A DNA stretch of 64,000 bases from Mycteria americana (taxonomy: Eukaryota > Chordata > Aves > Ciconiiformes > Ciconiidae): positions 73,513,635 to 73,577,634 of the forward strand of contig NC_134365.1 of assembly GCF_035582795.1 (NCBI RefSeq). Direction: 5' to 3'. Below are positions 23,471 through 36,794 of this stretch, one piece after another; the stretch's first letter is position 1; each line of letters begins with the position of its first letter. A model generated the notes under the pieces. It searched no databases. It was not told the origin of the DNA and was given only the letters and a program-made list of their open reading frames with translations. A program made the translations under genes and the position numbers.

Positions 23471-26400
23471 GTCAACGAACCTGCCGTAAAAGAAGGCTGT
23501 GCTTCTCTAATCTGAGCTCTTTGGGTGTGCTAGCCAAGATGTAATCGGAAGAAGATCCATAGTAGGTTTTGGCCTTCAAAAAGCCAATTACGAGCGTAAT
23601 TGGAGATCTGGATACAATGAAGAAGCTGCCTCTAGATGTGTCAAGAATCCAGAAAAACAGGCGAAATCACCATTGCTTTATGTATTGTGGCACCTCATGA
23701 CTCTCTTCACACGTATAACTATTTATAAATGAAATGGCAAACACCACATGAAGACTGCAATAAGCAGGATTTGCTGATGAAACAAATGGTCCTTCATTGC
23801 TGTTGAACATAGGAGGCAGCTGGATGGTTTCCTAATGCCACCTTAAGGGTTGCTGAACAAAAGTCAGAATATACAGCGCAGGAAAGATACTGGTTATAAG
23901 AGTTCGGTTGGTGAAATGACATTTTTGATTTTGGAACCTGTGAGGAAAAAGACTTTGTGTCAGCTGGCAGTGCTAGTCACCAAAAAAGTCTGTGTGTGTG
24001 TGTGAAATATTATAGTGAAATTAGATTAGCGAGGTCCTGGTATGGAGTGCTGTGTTGAGTTTTTGTCAGTCAAAATGAATGGTTGGGGTCTATAGGTAGC
24101 CCAAACCTCTGATCATCATCTAAGAAGGAACGGGAAAGAGATGTAAAAATAGATCTGACTGAGGAGTACTGAATAGGTATTTTCCTAAAAATGGAAGAAT
24201 AGAAGGGAATTTGGAAAAAAGACAAAAACATACACCACCCCCCGCTCCCCCAAAACAAAACCCCCTGAAAAGCCAACCCTTTAGTTTTAAACTGCTAGGA
24301 AGAAGTCTGGATGTGTGAGGTAGACATACACACTGATCATGGAACATATGCATCACAAGGTATGAGTGAAGCTCTTTCTAAAAGCCTTAGACATTTATAT
24401 ATATTATTTATTAAAGTTTAGAGGTTTCTTATGCCAAGCAGGTTGAGGATTAGAAAAACTGGCTTTATTTTTTTTTTTAATCTGATAGTGGTTAGGAAGA
24501 AATTTCCCAGTTGGTTACTCTGTTGTGGTATGCTTTAGTGGCCTTACTGTTCTACCTGAAGCATCCACTGACCGGGACTTATTGCTGCATGACTGTGTTC
24601 ATATTTTTACTACAATTAACTACTGAAAACAATTAGGGAGAAGGTATTTATGAGCATCAATAGAGGTAAAGGCTCTCCCTTTCCCCCGGCACGAGGCTGG
24701 AAAAATACGAAACCTCCACATATCAGGAATAGCTCAGAGCATAGCTGAGGCCTGCTTGTCTAATGCCCCTAACCCACCAGTGAAATATGCGGGGTTAAAG
24801 TGACTTATTTGCATTTTGTATTTTGTAGCTTGCTTGAGTTGGCTTTGTTTGTAGTAAGAATTTATGCTTTGGTTTGAATTTTAAAATAAAGTAAAACTAT
24901 ATTCTGCTTCATTAATTTTTTTTTTAAATGGGATTTTTGACTGCCTAACTCTGTAGGAGTGATGCTTTTCAGATAGACTCAGGATGCTTTTCTGATGGTT
25001 GCTGAACTCCTGAGACAGACCCTGGTGATGGTTTAAAAAGCAATAATTCCTCTTAGAAATATCTCCGCTTCATTAAAAGCTGTGTGGAATATGAATATGA
25101 TGATGTCTGCTGGAAAGCTGTATCACTTGCAGCAGTTTTGAGGATCAAGTCACTGATGGTTGTTGGATTTATTTTTTGTTTTAAAGAGGCTTCTTGTTTC
25201 TTTGAATAAGCTTTCAGACTGGTTTTCTTTGTGTAAATGATGATAATGTAGGGGAACAATTATTATTAATCCTCAAAACTGAACATTATGTGCTCTGAGC
25301 AGCATCCTTCTGACTGATGTTTGAGTAAATTTGTCCATGAGCATGTTTGTGAAATCAATTCCAGAAAGGGGAAAGAATTGAGTGTTTGAATGCCAAAGGT
25401 TAACTGTTTTTTGAATTATTGCGCTCCCAGCAGGTTGATGATACCTTGCTAGCATCTCTGTGTGCTGGAGTTGCAGCCACGGCACCAGCAATAACCTAAG
25501 TAGTTCCTCACCGTGGAGTACAGATACTTCTGCTAGTCTCATGCGCTTACTTTTGCTATACAGTTTTAAATAAACCAATGTATGTTTGTGTTTAATGTCA
25601 TGGAGGATAGGCAGAACGTTACTATGCTTTGTTACCTATGTCACATAAAAATATTGATCCTTAGCAAAAATGTACACCCCAAATTTACCTTAAAATGAGA
25701 ATGTGAAGCTGCTGAAGAGGCCGGAGTGGTGGGCTGTCCGCCCTGTGGTGGCAATGAAGCCACTCAGGTGGCAGTCTGCAGAGGCACCCTCAGGAGCGTT
25801 TGTGTTTGCTGTCTGACCAGCAGTGGATGAAGGCACTCGAAAGGGTGATGCATGGGTTGAGAAGCTACGTCCAAGCAATTTTTTCTCCACTTCTATGAGC
25901 AGTAATCTAGGTATGCTTGCCCAAACTTTTTGTTGCCTGCAGAGTAAAACTTGTGAAACCTAGTCTATGTTCATGTATTAAATCTCAATTGAAATGACAG
26001 CTGTAGAAAGGTGCAGACCTCTGTGCAAAAGTGTAGATTAAAAAGGGCTGCACAACCTTGTCTTATGTGCTGTCCACCCTTGCCTCCGTTAATGCAGTTT
26101 CAAGTGCTTTTATTATGAGATTCCCCCCTTCCTTCTTTTTCTTATTGTAGCCCGTTAGGGCTCACCAGCTAATGGATCTAACTTGGGTTTCCTTGCGGAG
26201 TAGACTATGCTGCTTCATTTCCACCACATACCCACACCCCCCAGTGCAGACAGGGCTATTTCTATATTGGTAATATTGAAATCTTTCCCCTGATACTCGC
26301 TTGGTGAGCGGTAAAAAAGTGTGGGATGCTGGTAGAGTACTCAGGTGCATTTCTCTTCAGTTGTACTGGTGTTGCTAACCACAGGTTATTCTTGACAAAG

Positions 26401-26941
26401 TCTGATCACTGTATTTTGTGTTGATAAGGAACTTAAGTGTGTTTGGGTGCATTTATAATTGCAAGATAACTGATAAGACACTTGTGGCTGCAGTTTTAGT
26501 TTGAGCCTGTCAGTAGGATTGTTACAGGAATACTTGTGCCGAGACGTAGCTCTGCATCTTACTCTTGTGAGACTATGAATACCTTTAACTTCTCCTGGAG
26601 GTAGTTCAGTGATATTTAAACATTTATATTGTACAAGTCAAGGTTTGTTAAAAATGCTATTTTTCTTACGTTCTTTTTGTAGTGATTACTGATAATCTCC
26701 CTGCCTCCACTGACCTCAATGAGAATTGAGAGGGCTCAGTCCTCGCAGGGTAACAGGCTGATCCTTTCCGTTCAATCATTAGCACGGGAGGAGGGTGTGT
26801 TCCCGTCCACAAATCTGCAGAGAACTTTTTTTTTTTTAACGGCTAACCATTCTGTTTCTTATTTTAAAGAAAGTAATTCAAAGCTAATGTTGGTTGTGCT
26901 GCTCGAAATGTGACCTGAGACCTTGTAGCATGCTTTTATAG

Positions 26942-26966
26942 ATGTGTGCGCACACACACATATATA
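26942..26966. repeat. 25-bp alternating purine-pyrimidine tract
   Basis: Strict purine/pyrimidine alternation runs through TG, CG, CA and TA steps, including the 12-bp palindrome GTGTGCGCACAC. It has Z-DNA-forming character. It is followed within 60 bp by a second TG/TA-rich alternating stretch (about 26975-27012). Confidence 0.75.
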
Positions 26967-29900
26967 AATACCTTTATATGTATGTATCCGTGTTTGTGTA
27001 TGTATATACACACTCAAATTAGTATTGTGTAGCCTAGAGGGATGGAATTCTTCGTTTGACCCTGACAGCACAGTCTGCAGCCTGAGTTACATATGACACT
27101 GTTCTTTCTGGTTATTTAATAATATTTTCTGATGTCTCCACAGGCGGGCGTGTTTCTTAATAGGCCAGCCTCTGTAACCATTGCTTGACTTCCAATTTGT
27201 TATAGTTTTAATCTTTCTTCTTCTTTCTTGACTTGCAAATGTGTGCCAAGTTTTGCAAAAATTTTCTTCTTTTGTTTGTAAATACTTGAGTAGTGATTTT
27301 GATGAACAAATAAATACTTGTGTCTTACAAACGCATGCGTTCCAATATTCAAACTGGAACTTGGTGCTACAACTCTGTTACAGAGGTGCAAAGCCACATC
27401 GGTGCTTTACATGGTACCTCTGGTGCCTAGACTGACTTGCCACTGGCTTTAGCTGTGGCGTGGAGCTCGGGGCTGGCTGGGCAGGAGGGGCCGATAAGGT
27501 CCCTGTGCAGCCTGAGCCGGTGTCGTTCTCCTGGGCATAAATGGGGGTTTGCTCAGCGTGGAGCTCTGGCTGGTTAGAAATGTGATCAGACTAGTTGAAG
27601 TAAATAGGCGACTCGAAGTTTTACAGATAAGGATGATGAGCTTTACCTGTTAAAACACTGTTATGTGTAATGGATATGTTATTGCTGCTACGTACCTATT
27701 CTCAGGGAAGCTGCGGCCTAGTTAGTACGTGTTATTTATTAAGACAGTTCTGAAAATTTATTTATCACGACAGTTCCCTGAAATTCGCTGCATTTCTGTT
27801 GATTTTGAATTCTGTAGGAGGTTAAATGTTGCAACATAATTCATATGCCATTACTGAGTTGTTTTTTTTCTTTTTTTTTAAGACCAGCTTAATTCATATG
27901 CAAGTGCCATCCTTAAATGCAGTCCTAATTGTCTACTGATTACACAAAACTGCAAATGAATAAACATTTTCTGTTAAAGGATTTAATGCTGTACTTCCTG
28001 TGTGTTTGTGAGGAACGGAGCTGCGAGGAAGACTCTGCCAGAGATTCAGAAGTTAAAAGGGGGGTAAGGGTGGAAGGGGAGCACTACCCTTTCCAGTAAA
28101 AGACTTCTGCCCAGAGTTGCAGAGCATTTGTCTTTCCTCTGACTTGTGGAGAAGCAAACACATTTAGTACTGCCCAGAAGCAGGCAGGTATACCAATAGA
28201 TGTGTACAATTTGATTATTTTAGGCAGCACTGGCTCTGTACATGCCTCATTACAGAGACTGTACTGAGAAATCTGTTCAGTGGCAAAGAGAAATATTGTC
28301 TGTGCCATATTGATATAGAAAACTTCTGGGTTGCAGAATACAAAATGCTAATTCTTACTAAGCTTGCCCTGTTTGTGTCGAGCGGTGTAATACAAGAGCA
28401 TGGGATAATAGTGCAACAATTAGATGGGCTGGGGTGCCAGCGCTAAAGCACATATTCCAGTTTATATTCCGCTTGAGGATCCAAGCCTGTTGTTTCCTCT
28501 TGGCAAGGCACCTTTGGAGTCGGAGCCAGCTAATAGGAAATACTAGGCACCGGGGCTTAACTGAAATTGAGGACATCTAAACCTAGCTTTCTGGATACAT
28601 GTGATGTGGTGAGACAGAGGGAGATGGCAAACCCAAATGTTTCTTGGAGAGTTCTTCAACATTTTTAAGTGAAGTAGTAAAGACAGATTGTCTATCTCCT
28701 TCCTCTTAAATCTATCCGATCTTTAGTTCAGCTTTCTCTTCTGCTGTGTGGTATATAAATCTAGTCCTAAAACATGTGATGTTCTTATTCAGGCTTGATG
28801 GATGGTGGATACTTGCGGATAGCAGTGACTGCGGCATAGATTCAATGTTTTTCATTCCAATATTTTAGCTGCCATCATCCTTGGATCTAGAATTTTCTTT
28901 TCCTTTTGTATTATGCATAGGCAAGAGAGAAGATCCTTAAGATTAACCTTAAGATTTCCTGACTTGGGCTGTGATCTGCCACTCGAGCAGACGTTTTGGA
29001 AACCCAGAATTTTAAACTCTGTGTTCATGCTTGGACATGCTGTCGTGTTTAAGTCTTTAGATTTTATTATTCTTTTGGAAACTGCAACTGATCTGTGATC
29101 AAAAATGATAAAATTCTTGGCCATGAATTAGTACAACTCCTTAATGGAAGGGAATTTGTGGCTGCAAATATATGTGCTTATTTCATGTTCTGATTTGCTT
29201 TATATATTGTCTCTTCTCAAATGAAAGTGGAAATGTGATGCTGAGGAAAATGTTGATTTTTAAACTGAAGTCAGTGTATTGCAAAATTTACTGATATGTA
29301 CTTGAAAAAACCTAGCCCAAAAAATTCTCAGCTAGTGGGTGCAGTGACAAAACGGCTTCCTTTACAGTCATTCAATGTACTCATGAGAACTTGGCCTAGG
29401 GCCTTCTGGGTCTTTTATTTGGTTAAGGTTTTTAGAACTGAGATAAAAGTAACGATCAGATTGTCTTAATCATTCATAATAGCAGGTTAAGGAGATGAGA
29501 ACTTTAGGCAGAAACTTGATAGCCCAGAAAGTTGCTTTCTATCTTTCCTGTGATCTTAATGGATTGCTATCTAAAACAGTGAATCAGTATTTGTAAGCAT
29601 AATTATGTCGTACGCTATCTTTTGAATGCTTGAATTTGCAATCTCAGATGTTTTTAATGAAATTTTATATATCTAACTTCTTAGATGTATGTAGGGGTTT
29701 TTTTTCCAAGTGTTTATTTAATAAAAAACAAACTTAAGAGAAACGTCATGATATTGATGCCCACATGCTTTGAGTTAACAGCTTCCTTAGTGCCACTCTT
29801 CTGAATGGTCAAATGTTCCTTTTTGATCTAGGAATGTTTACATCAACGAGCTGATTATTCCCACGTCATTCCCTATCTTCTAGCCCAGCAAATCTGAAGC

Positions 29901-30115
29901 CCCTTTCCTCTCTCATGAAGGACAGGCCAAAGAAGTTAAGGGTGGGCTTTGGACACTTGATACTGCTTCCATGTGTAAGAAAGGTGGCTTAGATTTGTTT
30001 CAGACTGTCTGTGACTGACACCCAAGAAACACTACAGTTTTGTCTGGTGATATATTTTTTTCCTTAGCTCATCTCACTTCTTTCCCTTCAACCAGATTCA
30101 AGAGCATCTGGTGAT

Positions 30116-30138
30116 TTGTTTGTTTGTTTGTTTGTTTT
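30116..30138. repeat. (TTTG)n microsatellite
   Basis: About five tandem TTTG units followed by a G-run. A similar (GTTT)n tract occurs at 41487-41507. Confidence 0.85.
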
Positions 30139-33100
30139 GGGGGGTGGAAGTTTGTTTGCTGAGCCAGAGAGATCCATCTGTGAGTTTGAATCTACGAAGA
30201 TGCTATCTCAGATTTTAAGGGATGATAGAGTTACCTGGCTCTAAATGCAAAAGTTTGAATGCAAAAATTCATTGGTGCCTTGGAGGAAATTTCCATACAT
30301 TGATGACAGATATGCTGTGGTCACAATATGTCATATGAACGTGAAGGGCTTGTAAAATAAATAGAAGAAGAATCGAAGACAGGCAGTTTCAGATAAGCAT
30401 AGGTAAAATTTCCAGTTAGTGTGTGAAGTCTGTCTTAAGAATGTGTATTAATTGGAGAAAGATTCTTGCTGGTTTTTCATTTGTTAACACCAAATCAAGA
30501 AATGCATTTAGTCGATTACCACTCTTACTTCCCCTCTCCCCCTCTTTTCAGAGTCTCTTAATTCCAATAAAACATATATATATTTTTAATCCTTTGCTTT
30601 CCATAGACTGTAGTGGCCTTTCACCTTTTGGGGCTGTTTGTTCTGAGCGATGGCTGGAGCAATAGTGTGGCTCGTGTGACATCATAAACATTTGTGTTGG
30701 CAATCCTTCTTCGTGAAGGACTCTGAAGTCTGACAGTGGTGAAGATGACTAAGTAGAGACAGATTTATGTGGAAATCTTATTAATACCCATAAAAGAGAG
30801 AATGAAGGCATAAGAAATTTGGCTCCAAATAAACAACCAAAAAATGCTCTGTTCTTAGAAGCATTTGGCACAGCTCCATCATGCCTTTTGTGGGAACTGG
30901 CTCTTTGTCTGGCCTAATCTTGACTCTTTTTTTTTTTTTTTTCTTTTTTTTCTTTTTAAAGATTACTGAAGACTTCCACTTTTCCCAAACTTTCTCACAG
31001 TAGAATAAAATTAATTTTCACTTTGGTAAGGCACAAATCAGTTAATTATTTCAAAGACAATGTAAACCAGATGTCTTGCCTTCTTTCTCAGCAAAGACTT
31101 AACAGTAGCCTTGCTGTGAGATCTTTCACTGCCACCAAATGTCCCTAGATGTTGTATGGTGCTCGTAATCAAAGCAGTTTACAAAGAAGGGGAACTATTT
31201 TGCAGCTACAGTGTGTGATGGCTGGAAAGAAATTGCATCAGACATGTGAAATCATAATTCAGTTTTTTGGTACTTGGATCTAAAATTTACTCAGACTTTT
31301 AAAGAGCAGGGTCTGAACTTCATAGCAGAGGTCCAGCTGTTCATAATGGGCTTTATGGTAGGCGGTTCTGGTGAAGTCCCTTTTTGACTCAGCTTTTTGG
31401 AAACAGAAAGTTAGCAACTAATTGAGCATTGTGGGTTTGTTCTGTGCTCTGTATATATTCATTTTACCCAGCCTGTAGCTCTGAGAGTCTCACGGGATCC
31501 CCTGCCATTGCTGTCAAGGCTCCCAAGAGCAGTGTCCTGCTTGGCACGCCCTGCACTCTTATTTCACATTTGGTGTTGGCAGCAGAAGTCCCTCTATCCT
31601 ACTGCTGGAAATAAAACCTCCTTCAGCCTTAATTCAGTTCAGCCCAGGGGGTGGTGAATATTGAAATGCATGTGCAATGACGGGAGAGCGAGCTCAGCGC
31701 CTGTCGGGAAAGACTTGCTGGCAGTCAGATGAAAAGGTCTTCATAGCAGTTTTGATATAGGCCTTGGGAGAGGTGCCTGTGACACTTGGTGCATGCTAAA
31801 GCACATGCTCTTGTCTGTGCAGCTGCCGTAAGCTTTTCTGCTTAGAAAACTCATCTTCGTTTTTGCTATAATACATAGTATGTACAAAAACCTTTTATAA
31901 ATAAAATACCTGCATATGTTCTTTGCATGTGGGTAGAGCTTTTGGTCCTGGAAGTTATTTCTAAAATTTGAACACTGTTTCTTCCCTGTTCCTGTTGAAT
32001 GTGTAATTGAAACAATTTCTGTTTTCCTTTAAGCTGTTACTGTAATGACCTAGGCATGTAGTTTGTCGAGACATTGTGTTTTAGATCTTGAACTGATCCA
32101 TGTACCAGTGAGTGTCTTGTACTTTTTCCATGTGTGTATTATTTTTCCCAGCGAGTATGATATGCCAAGCTCGCTCCTGATGTGAGCACATACTGATTTG
32201 AAATAGGAAGCAATGAATTAGCTTTTAGGGCTGGCTTATTAGCAAGATCTTATTCTTTATTTGTCTACTAATGTGCCTTGAATGTGTGTAGTTTTTAGGC
32301 CTGCTGTTAGTACTGCCACTGAAATTGTAACCATCTCAGAAGAACAAAGCAACAACAAGATGAAGAAGAAAATAGGAAAGAATCCCTATCTGGGTGAGAA
32401 GATCATTTGTCTCTTCTAACGTTTGCCAAGGGAAAAATCTTCACCATGAACTGTTGCTTACGGACCTGGAGAATCAGCTCCCATGCACTGGTCTTTGGCC
32501 CCTTTCCCTCATTTGGTAGCAGTGGGAAGTGTCCTGCATTGAGCAGTTGTAGGTGGGATTGATATCCTGCACATGGCTCGCTGGCCAGGAAGTGGAGTTG
32601 ATATCTCGGATTTGAAATTCCAGGGCTGTGCTCCTGGGATCGTAGCACTTACTGTGGTCTTCGAGTTCCTGAGATGGCATAGCTCTTTTTATTAACTCTT
32701 GGTAAGATTTCAGGACTGCCATCTCCGCCCATCCTCTACTTCTGCTCTTGCACTTTTGTGTCATTTTGGAGAGCAGTAATGTTGCAAGAAAACATGTTTC
32801 CTCAGGCCAGTAGATTTGATTAAGTGGCTTTGTCAGATGCTTCCAAACAGAGCTGCAAGTATTGAAATCTTTTATTCCTTTGGTGTTCGAGTATCAAATG
32901 GAAAATTGGTGTCCCCTCTGCTAATCTTGCTTAGCATTTGTATTGTTCTCCTCACTTTTAGAAAACCCTGTAGGATTCTGGCCTGGCCTTATGAGGTGTA
33001 TCACTTGCACTGAACTGGGTGGGCAATAAGGGCATTTGGCATCTCACAAGAAGGAATATGCTGACAGATTAATCCTATGTTAGTTTTCATATTAAATGTT

Positions 33101-33784
33101 GGTGCGGAAAGGCTATAGAAGCTATTGTTAGTTCTTGCTGGGCCAGAGATGTGATCAGAAGGTGGGTACTGAAATTGTTAGCTGTGTTTTAATGGTGAGA
33201 TTCTCTGAGTTGCTGTCTTCTGAGCTAAAGGATTGCCATACATCTCTGTAGGTTTCTAGGAAGCTGAGAGTGAGAGAAAGCCTGAGAGCTCTTCCTGTTG
33301 GGTGGACTGTATCTTGTTGGCCATACTTGAGGCAACTGAAATACTAAATTGAGTGAGGTGAATTAGTGCTGTGTTCTTCTTCTGTCCTATCTAACCTCCT
33401 TGCTTCAGCTCTGTCATTTACCTGAGACCAGCTAGCTTCAGCTGGTGCAAAATGAGTGTGCAGAGGTATTTGGATAAAATTCAGTTTGAAGGGAAGCGTG
33501 GTTCTCAGTCTCCCCTTGTTTGCCATGGAGGCCAAATGCATTGCATCCGGTCTCTGCTGGATGAAGCCTGAAGTCCAGAGTTCCCTCTGAATTCTTCTCG
33601 TACTTTACAGCTCCTCCCTGCTTTGTATATACAAACAACATTCTTTGAGAGGACTAGAGGGCGGAAATGGCTATGAACAAAACCCATATATTTTCTGATA
33701 TGTCAGAAGATACCAGAAAAGAATAGTGTGCTCTGTGTCTGCTGGTAGCTGATTTCTTTTCATCCTATTTATTTTGTAGGAAAA

Positions 33785-33950
33785 GAAGGCTTGGTTGGAT
33801 ATTAGGGAAAACTTTTCTAACAATAATGGTAGTAAAGCACCATAACAAACTATCTAGGGAAATTTCATGTGTGTACATGAGAGGTTCTTTTAGAATAGCT
33901 TTTTTCCAAGTGGGTCTAGATACCTGCTTTTTCTTGGGTAAGTGTAGTTG
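33785..33950 (+). mobile_element. CR1 LINE fragment, sense, old and degraded
   Basis: The segment follows the 3' untranslated part of CR1 elements in order. GGTTGGATATTAGGGAAAAC corresponds to the CR1 GGTTGGATATTAGGAAAAA motif. It is followed by counterparts of the 'aggctgcccagggaagt' region, of 'ggtttttaagaacagg' and of 'gggtctagataatacttagtcctg'. Several short indels and many substitutions show age. The terminal 8-bp repeats (ATTCTATG) are not visible, so the 3' end is lost or eroded. CR1 is the dominant LINE of birds and other sauropsids. Boundaries are approximate. Confidence 0.65.
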
Positions 33951-36714
33951 TTGCTGCCAGTGTTTCCCCCCAACCTGCACCTCTGCTGCCTACATCTGCG
34001 GGTGGGCTGTCTCCCCCAGCTGCTGGCCAGCATCCTCGTGCAGTGTCAGTTCCTCTCGCTGTTGGGATGCAGAGACCAACCAGTAAGCCCTGTTTATGTT
34101 CCACTCTTATTGCCCAATGTGCAATGTTAATGTTACTCTGGAGCCAGAAGCTTGCACTGCAGGTCCCTGCCCTTAAGCAGGATTACTGAAGAGCAGACCA
34201 GGTTTCTCGCATCTTTTCTGGTGTTATCCTTCGCTGGTTCAGGAGTTGCTATGCTGTTTGGTTTGCACTATCAAGTTGTGATTGGTGGCAGTCTCTTTTC
34301 TTCCTTCTTCTTCCACTTGAATTATAATGGTAAGTCCTAGGTAGGCCCCTAATTGCTCTTAATTTTGGCCAAGCACAAGTTGATTTATCAAGTCCACTTG
34401 TTAGCTTAATGCTTTTATGGCTGCCAAAAGAGTGCTAGGTAGTGTAAGTGAGATGAAGTGGTCGGCAGTTGTTAGGCTTTGCGTGTAGGGTGGTTTCTTA
34501 GCACCCAGATAAGAGACAGCAGTTTGAAGGACACGACAGAGCACCGGAGGGCCAGACCTCCTGATCCTCACATGAGTTAGCAGCGTTGGACTTGGGAGAG
34601 AACTCCCGCAGGAGGAGTGCCTGGGGATGTGTGCGTGTAGGGTACAGCATGTTCTGCACATTACACCCTGCTGCCCAGCCCAGTAGTTCTTGTCTGTTTG
34701 TTTTTTTTAATATGCTCGTTGTCAGTTCGTGTTATTTGGTTTTTTTGTTTTTTTTTTTTCCTTTTTCCTTTTTGAAGTCACTTCAGTCTGAACTAACTGG
34801 ATGGTTCTTAAAGGCTGCTAAAATCTCAGCATGCCAGCTGTAAAATTGCCTAATCAACTCCAGGAGATAATCTTTCCTGAGGGAGACCTTTGAATGCGTT
34901 GACTGTCAGTAAGAATAGGTCAGATGCCTCCAGGTAACTTTCTGGGAAGGGAGTCTTGTTTTCAAAACTGTATCTACCTGCTTTGTTAAGAATTAAGTAA
35001 CTGGTTAGCGGGAGTTGCAATAAAAGTCTTCTTTTAAATTTGTGCTAGATCCTCTTAAAGAAAGCAAATAACTTGTTAATGCTGCTCAGCATAGAAATAA
35101 AGTAGCTGTTGTGACTGTCAGAGGCTTTAAGAAAAAAGGCTCAAATGAGAAAGAGTTTCCTAACTTGGTCGGTTGATCAAACTCAATGGGCTTTTGGCAG
35201 CGCAGGTGGTCTCCAGCTTCTCCTTGGAGTCTGGAAAGCGTGTTGAGTTTGGGCCTGAGAACTAGTTTAGAGTTGTATTTTAAGCGCGTAGGTGTCACCT
35301 GGCGGGAGATAAGCTGTGACAAGAACTAAGACTTTCCTAATTCTCCTGCATGTCAAATGATAAAAAAGTGTGGTGAGTTTTGGTGTATTGAACTTGAAGA
35401 ATAAACGCCTTCCTTCCTCCCTATGCTGGAGTCCAAAATTCAAGAGCAGAAATATTGGAGAATGTAACTTGGATGTGATGCTGACCATATTGGTGGCTTA
35501 AAATACCTGGCTAAAACTACTTCCAGAGACTTCCGTAGCTTTGGAATTGCAAAATTGAATAGCTCTGAATTATACTAAAGCTTCTTCAGATGTCTCGCCT
35601 TCCTTCCCCTTGCTGGGGAAACAGAAGAAAAAAAACAACAACCAAACAGGCAATATTGCTCAGGCTTATGCTTCTCTAGTTCTGGCACTTCCACTTGTCA
35701 GCCTGCCGGGGCTGCAGGGCTGTTAATTGAATTACCTCCTCGACACCTCTGGCTCTCCCCTTATGCATGGAGGTCTGTGCGGTCGGTTGTCCTTGGGATC
35801 CTGGGCTCGCAAGTGTGAGAGCAGGGTCCTGCTGTGGGCTCAGTAGTATGAGTGCAAACGAGACAGTTTAGGACCAGGACAATGTTATGTAGGGAATTTG
35901 ATTGCAAAATGGAAGTGTTTATATATAGAATAAGTATATATGTATATTTGTAATTGATGTGTGGGTACATGCAGGCCTATTAATAGATGAAAATGGAGAG
36001 AGGAGAGAGGAAATAAAGCACCACAGCTGTGATTTATCAAGGTTGACATGAAAACAAATATTATTCTAGTAATCAGAGGAAATTCTTTGCAAAGTATGTA
36101 CAAGAAAGGTATTTTAACCCACCTCAACGATTTCCTGCCCAAGTATATCCGAAGAAAATCAGACTTCCCCACCCCCCACCAAGGGTCACTTTTAAGTAAC
36201 TATTTCTCCCCTCCTCCATTTCTGTTGACGTTGGGGTTTTTGTTTGCTTTGGATGTTTTTCTTTTCTCTTGTCAAATGCGTCTTGACTGATTTTTGACCT
36301 GGTGTATAAAACTGCATCTAAAAAGTGCAGCTGGGGGGGGCGAGGAAAGGATTTGGTTCGGCATTTAACTGTAAGCTGTACTGAAGCTGAAGGAGAGACA
36401 CACGTGTGTGCTGCTTTGCCCGTTGTGTGCCTCGCTGGCAGGGTGTGTAGTTGCTTTTTCGGTGTGCTCTGCCAGCCTTTCCCTGCTGTTGCCTCCACTG
36501 AGGGCCGTAAGGCTGGGCAAACTTGGTACGCTTGCCTGGTGTGCTCCGTTCAGTGGTGGAGGAGGTGGTGCGTCTCAGTCTGTTTTGGTCGGTCACTGCT
36601 GAGTTTGCCACAGCTGTTTGGGTAGAGGCTTTTGTACGGGAGGCAAACAGACTACCTTTACCCTCTCTACATCATAACTGTTTCAAATTCTTAAGCGTCT
36701 GAGCTCCTAACACT

Positions 36715-36794
36715 GGAGAAAAATGGTCAGGGAGAAAAATGGTATGGGAGAAAAATGGTCATGGGTAGAAAAGGTATGGGAGAAAAATGGTCAG
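36715..36794 (+). repeat. Minisatellite, five imperfect units of about 15-17 bp
   Basis: Tandem units of the form GGGAGAAAAATGGTCA, with variants ending GGTAT or GGTCAT and one unit with GGGTAGAAAAGG. The array is compact and imperfect, so it is probably not very young. Confidence 0.85.

Larger units (their letters stand above)
23471..33784. other. Intron 1 sequence, no gene recognised
   Basis: AT-rich intronic sequence. I see no coding exon or RNA gene. It holds a short TG run near 23991, an alternating purine-pyrimidine tract at 26942, a TTTG repeat at 30116 and a T-rich run at about 30925-30957. Open frames do not exceed about 100 codons and resemble nothing known. Confidence 0.6.
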
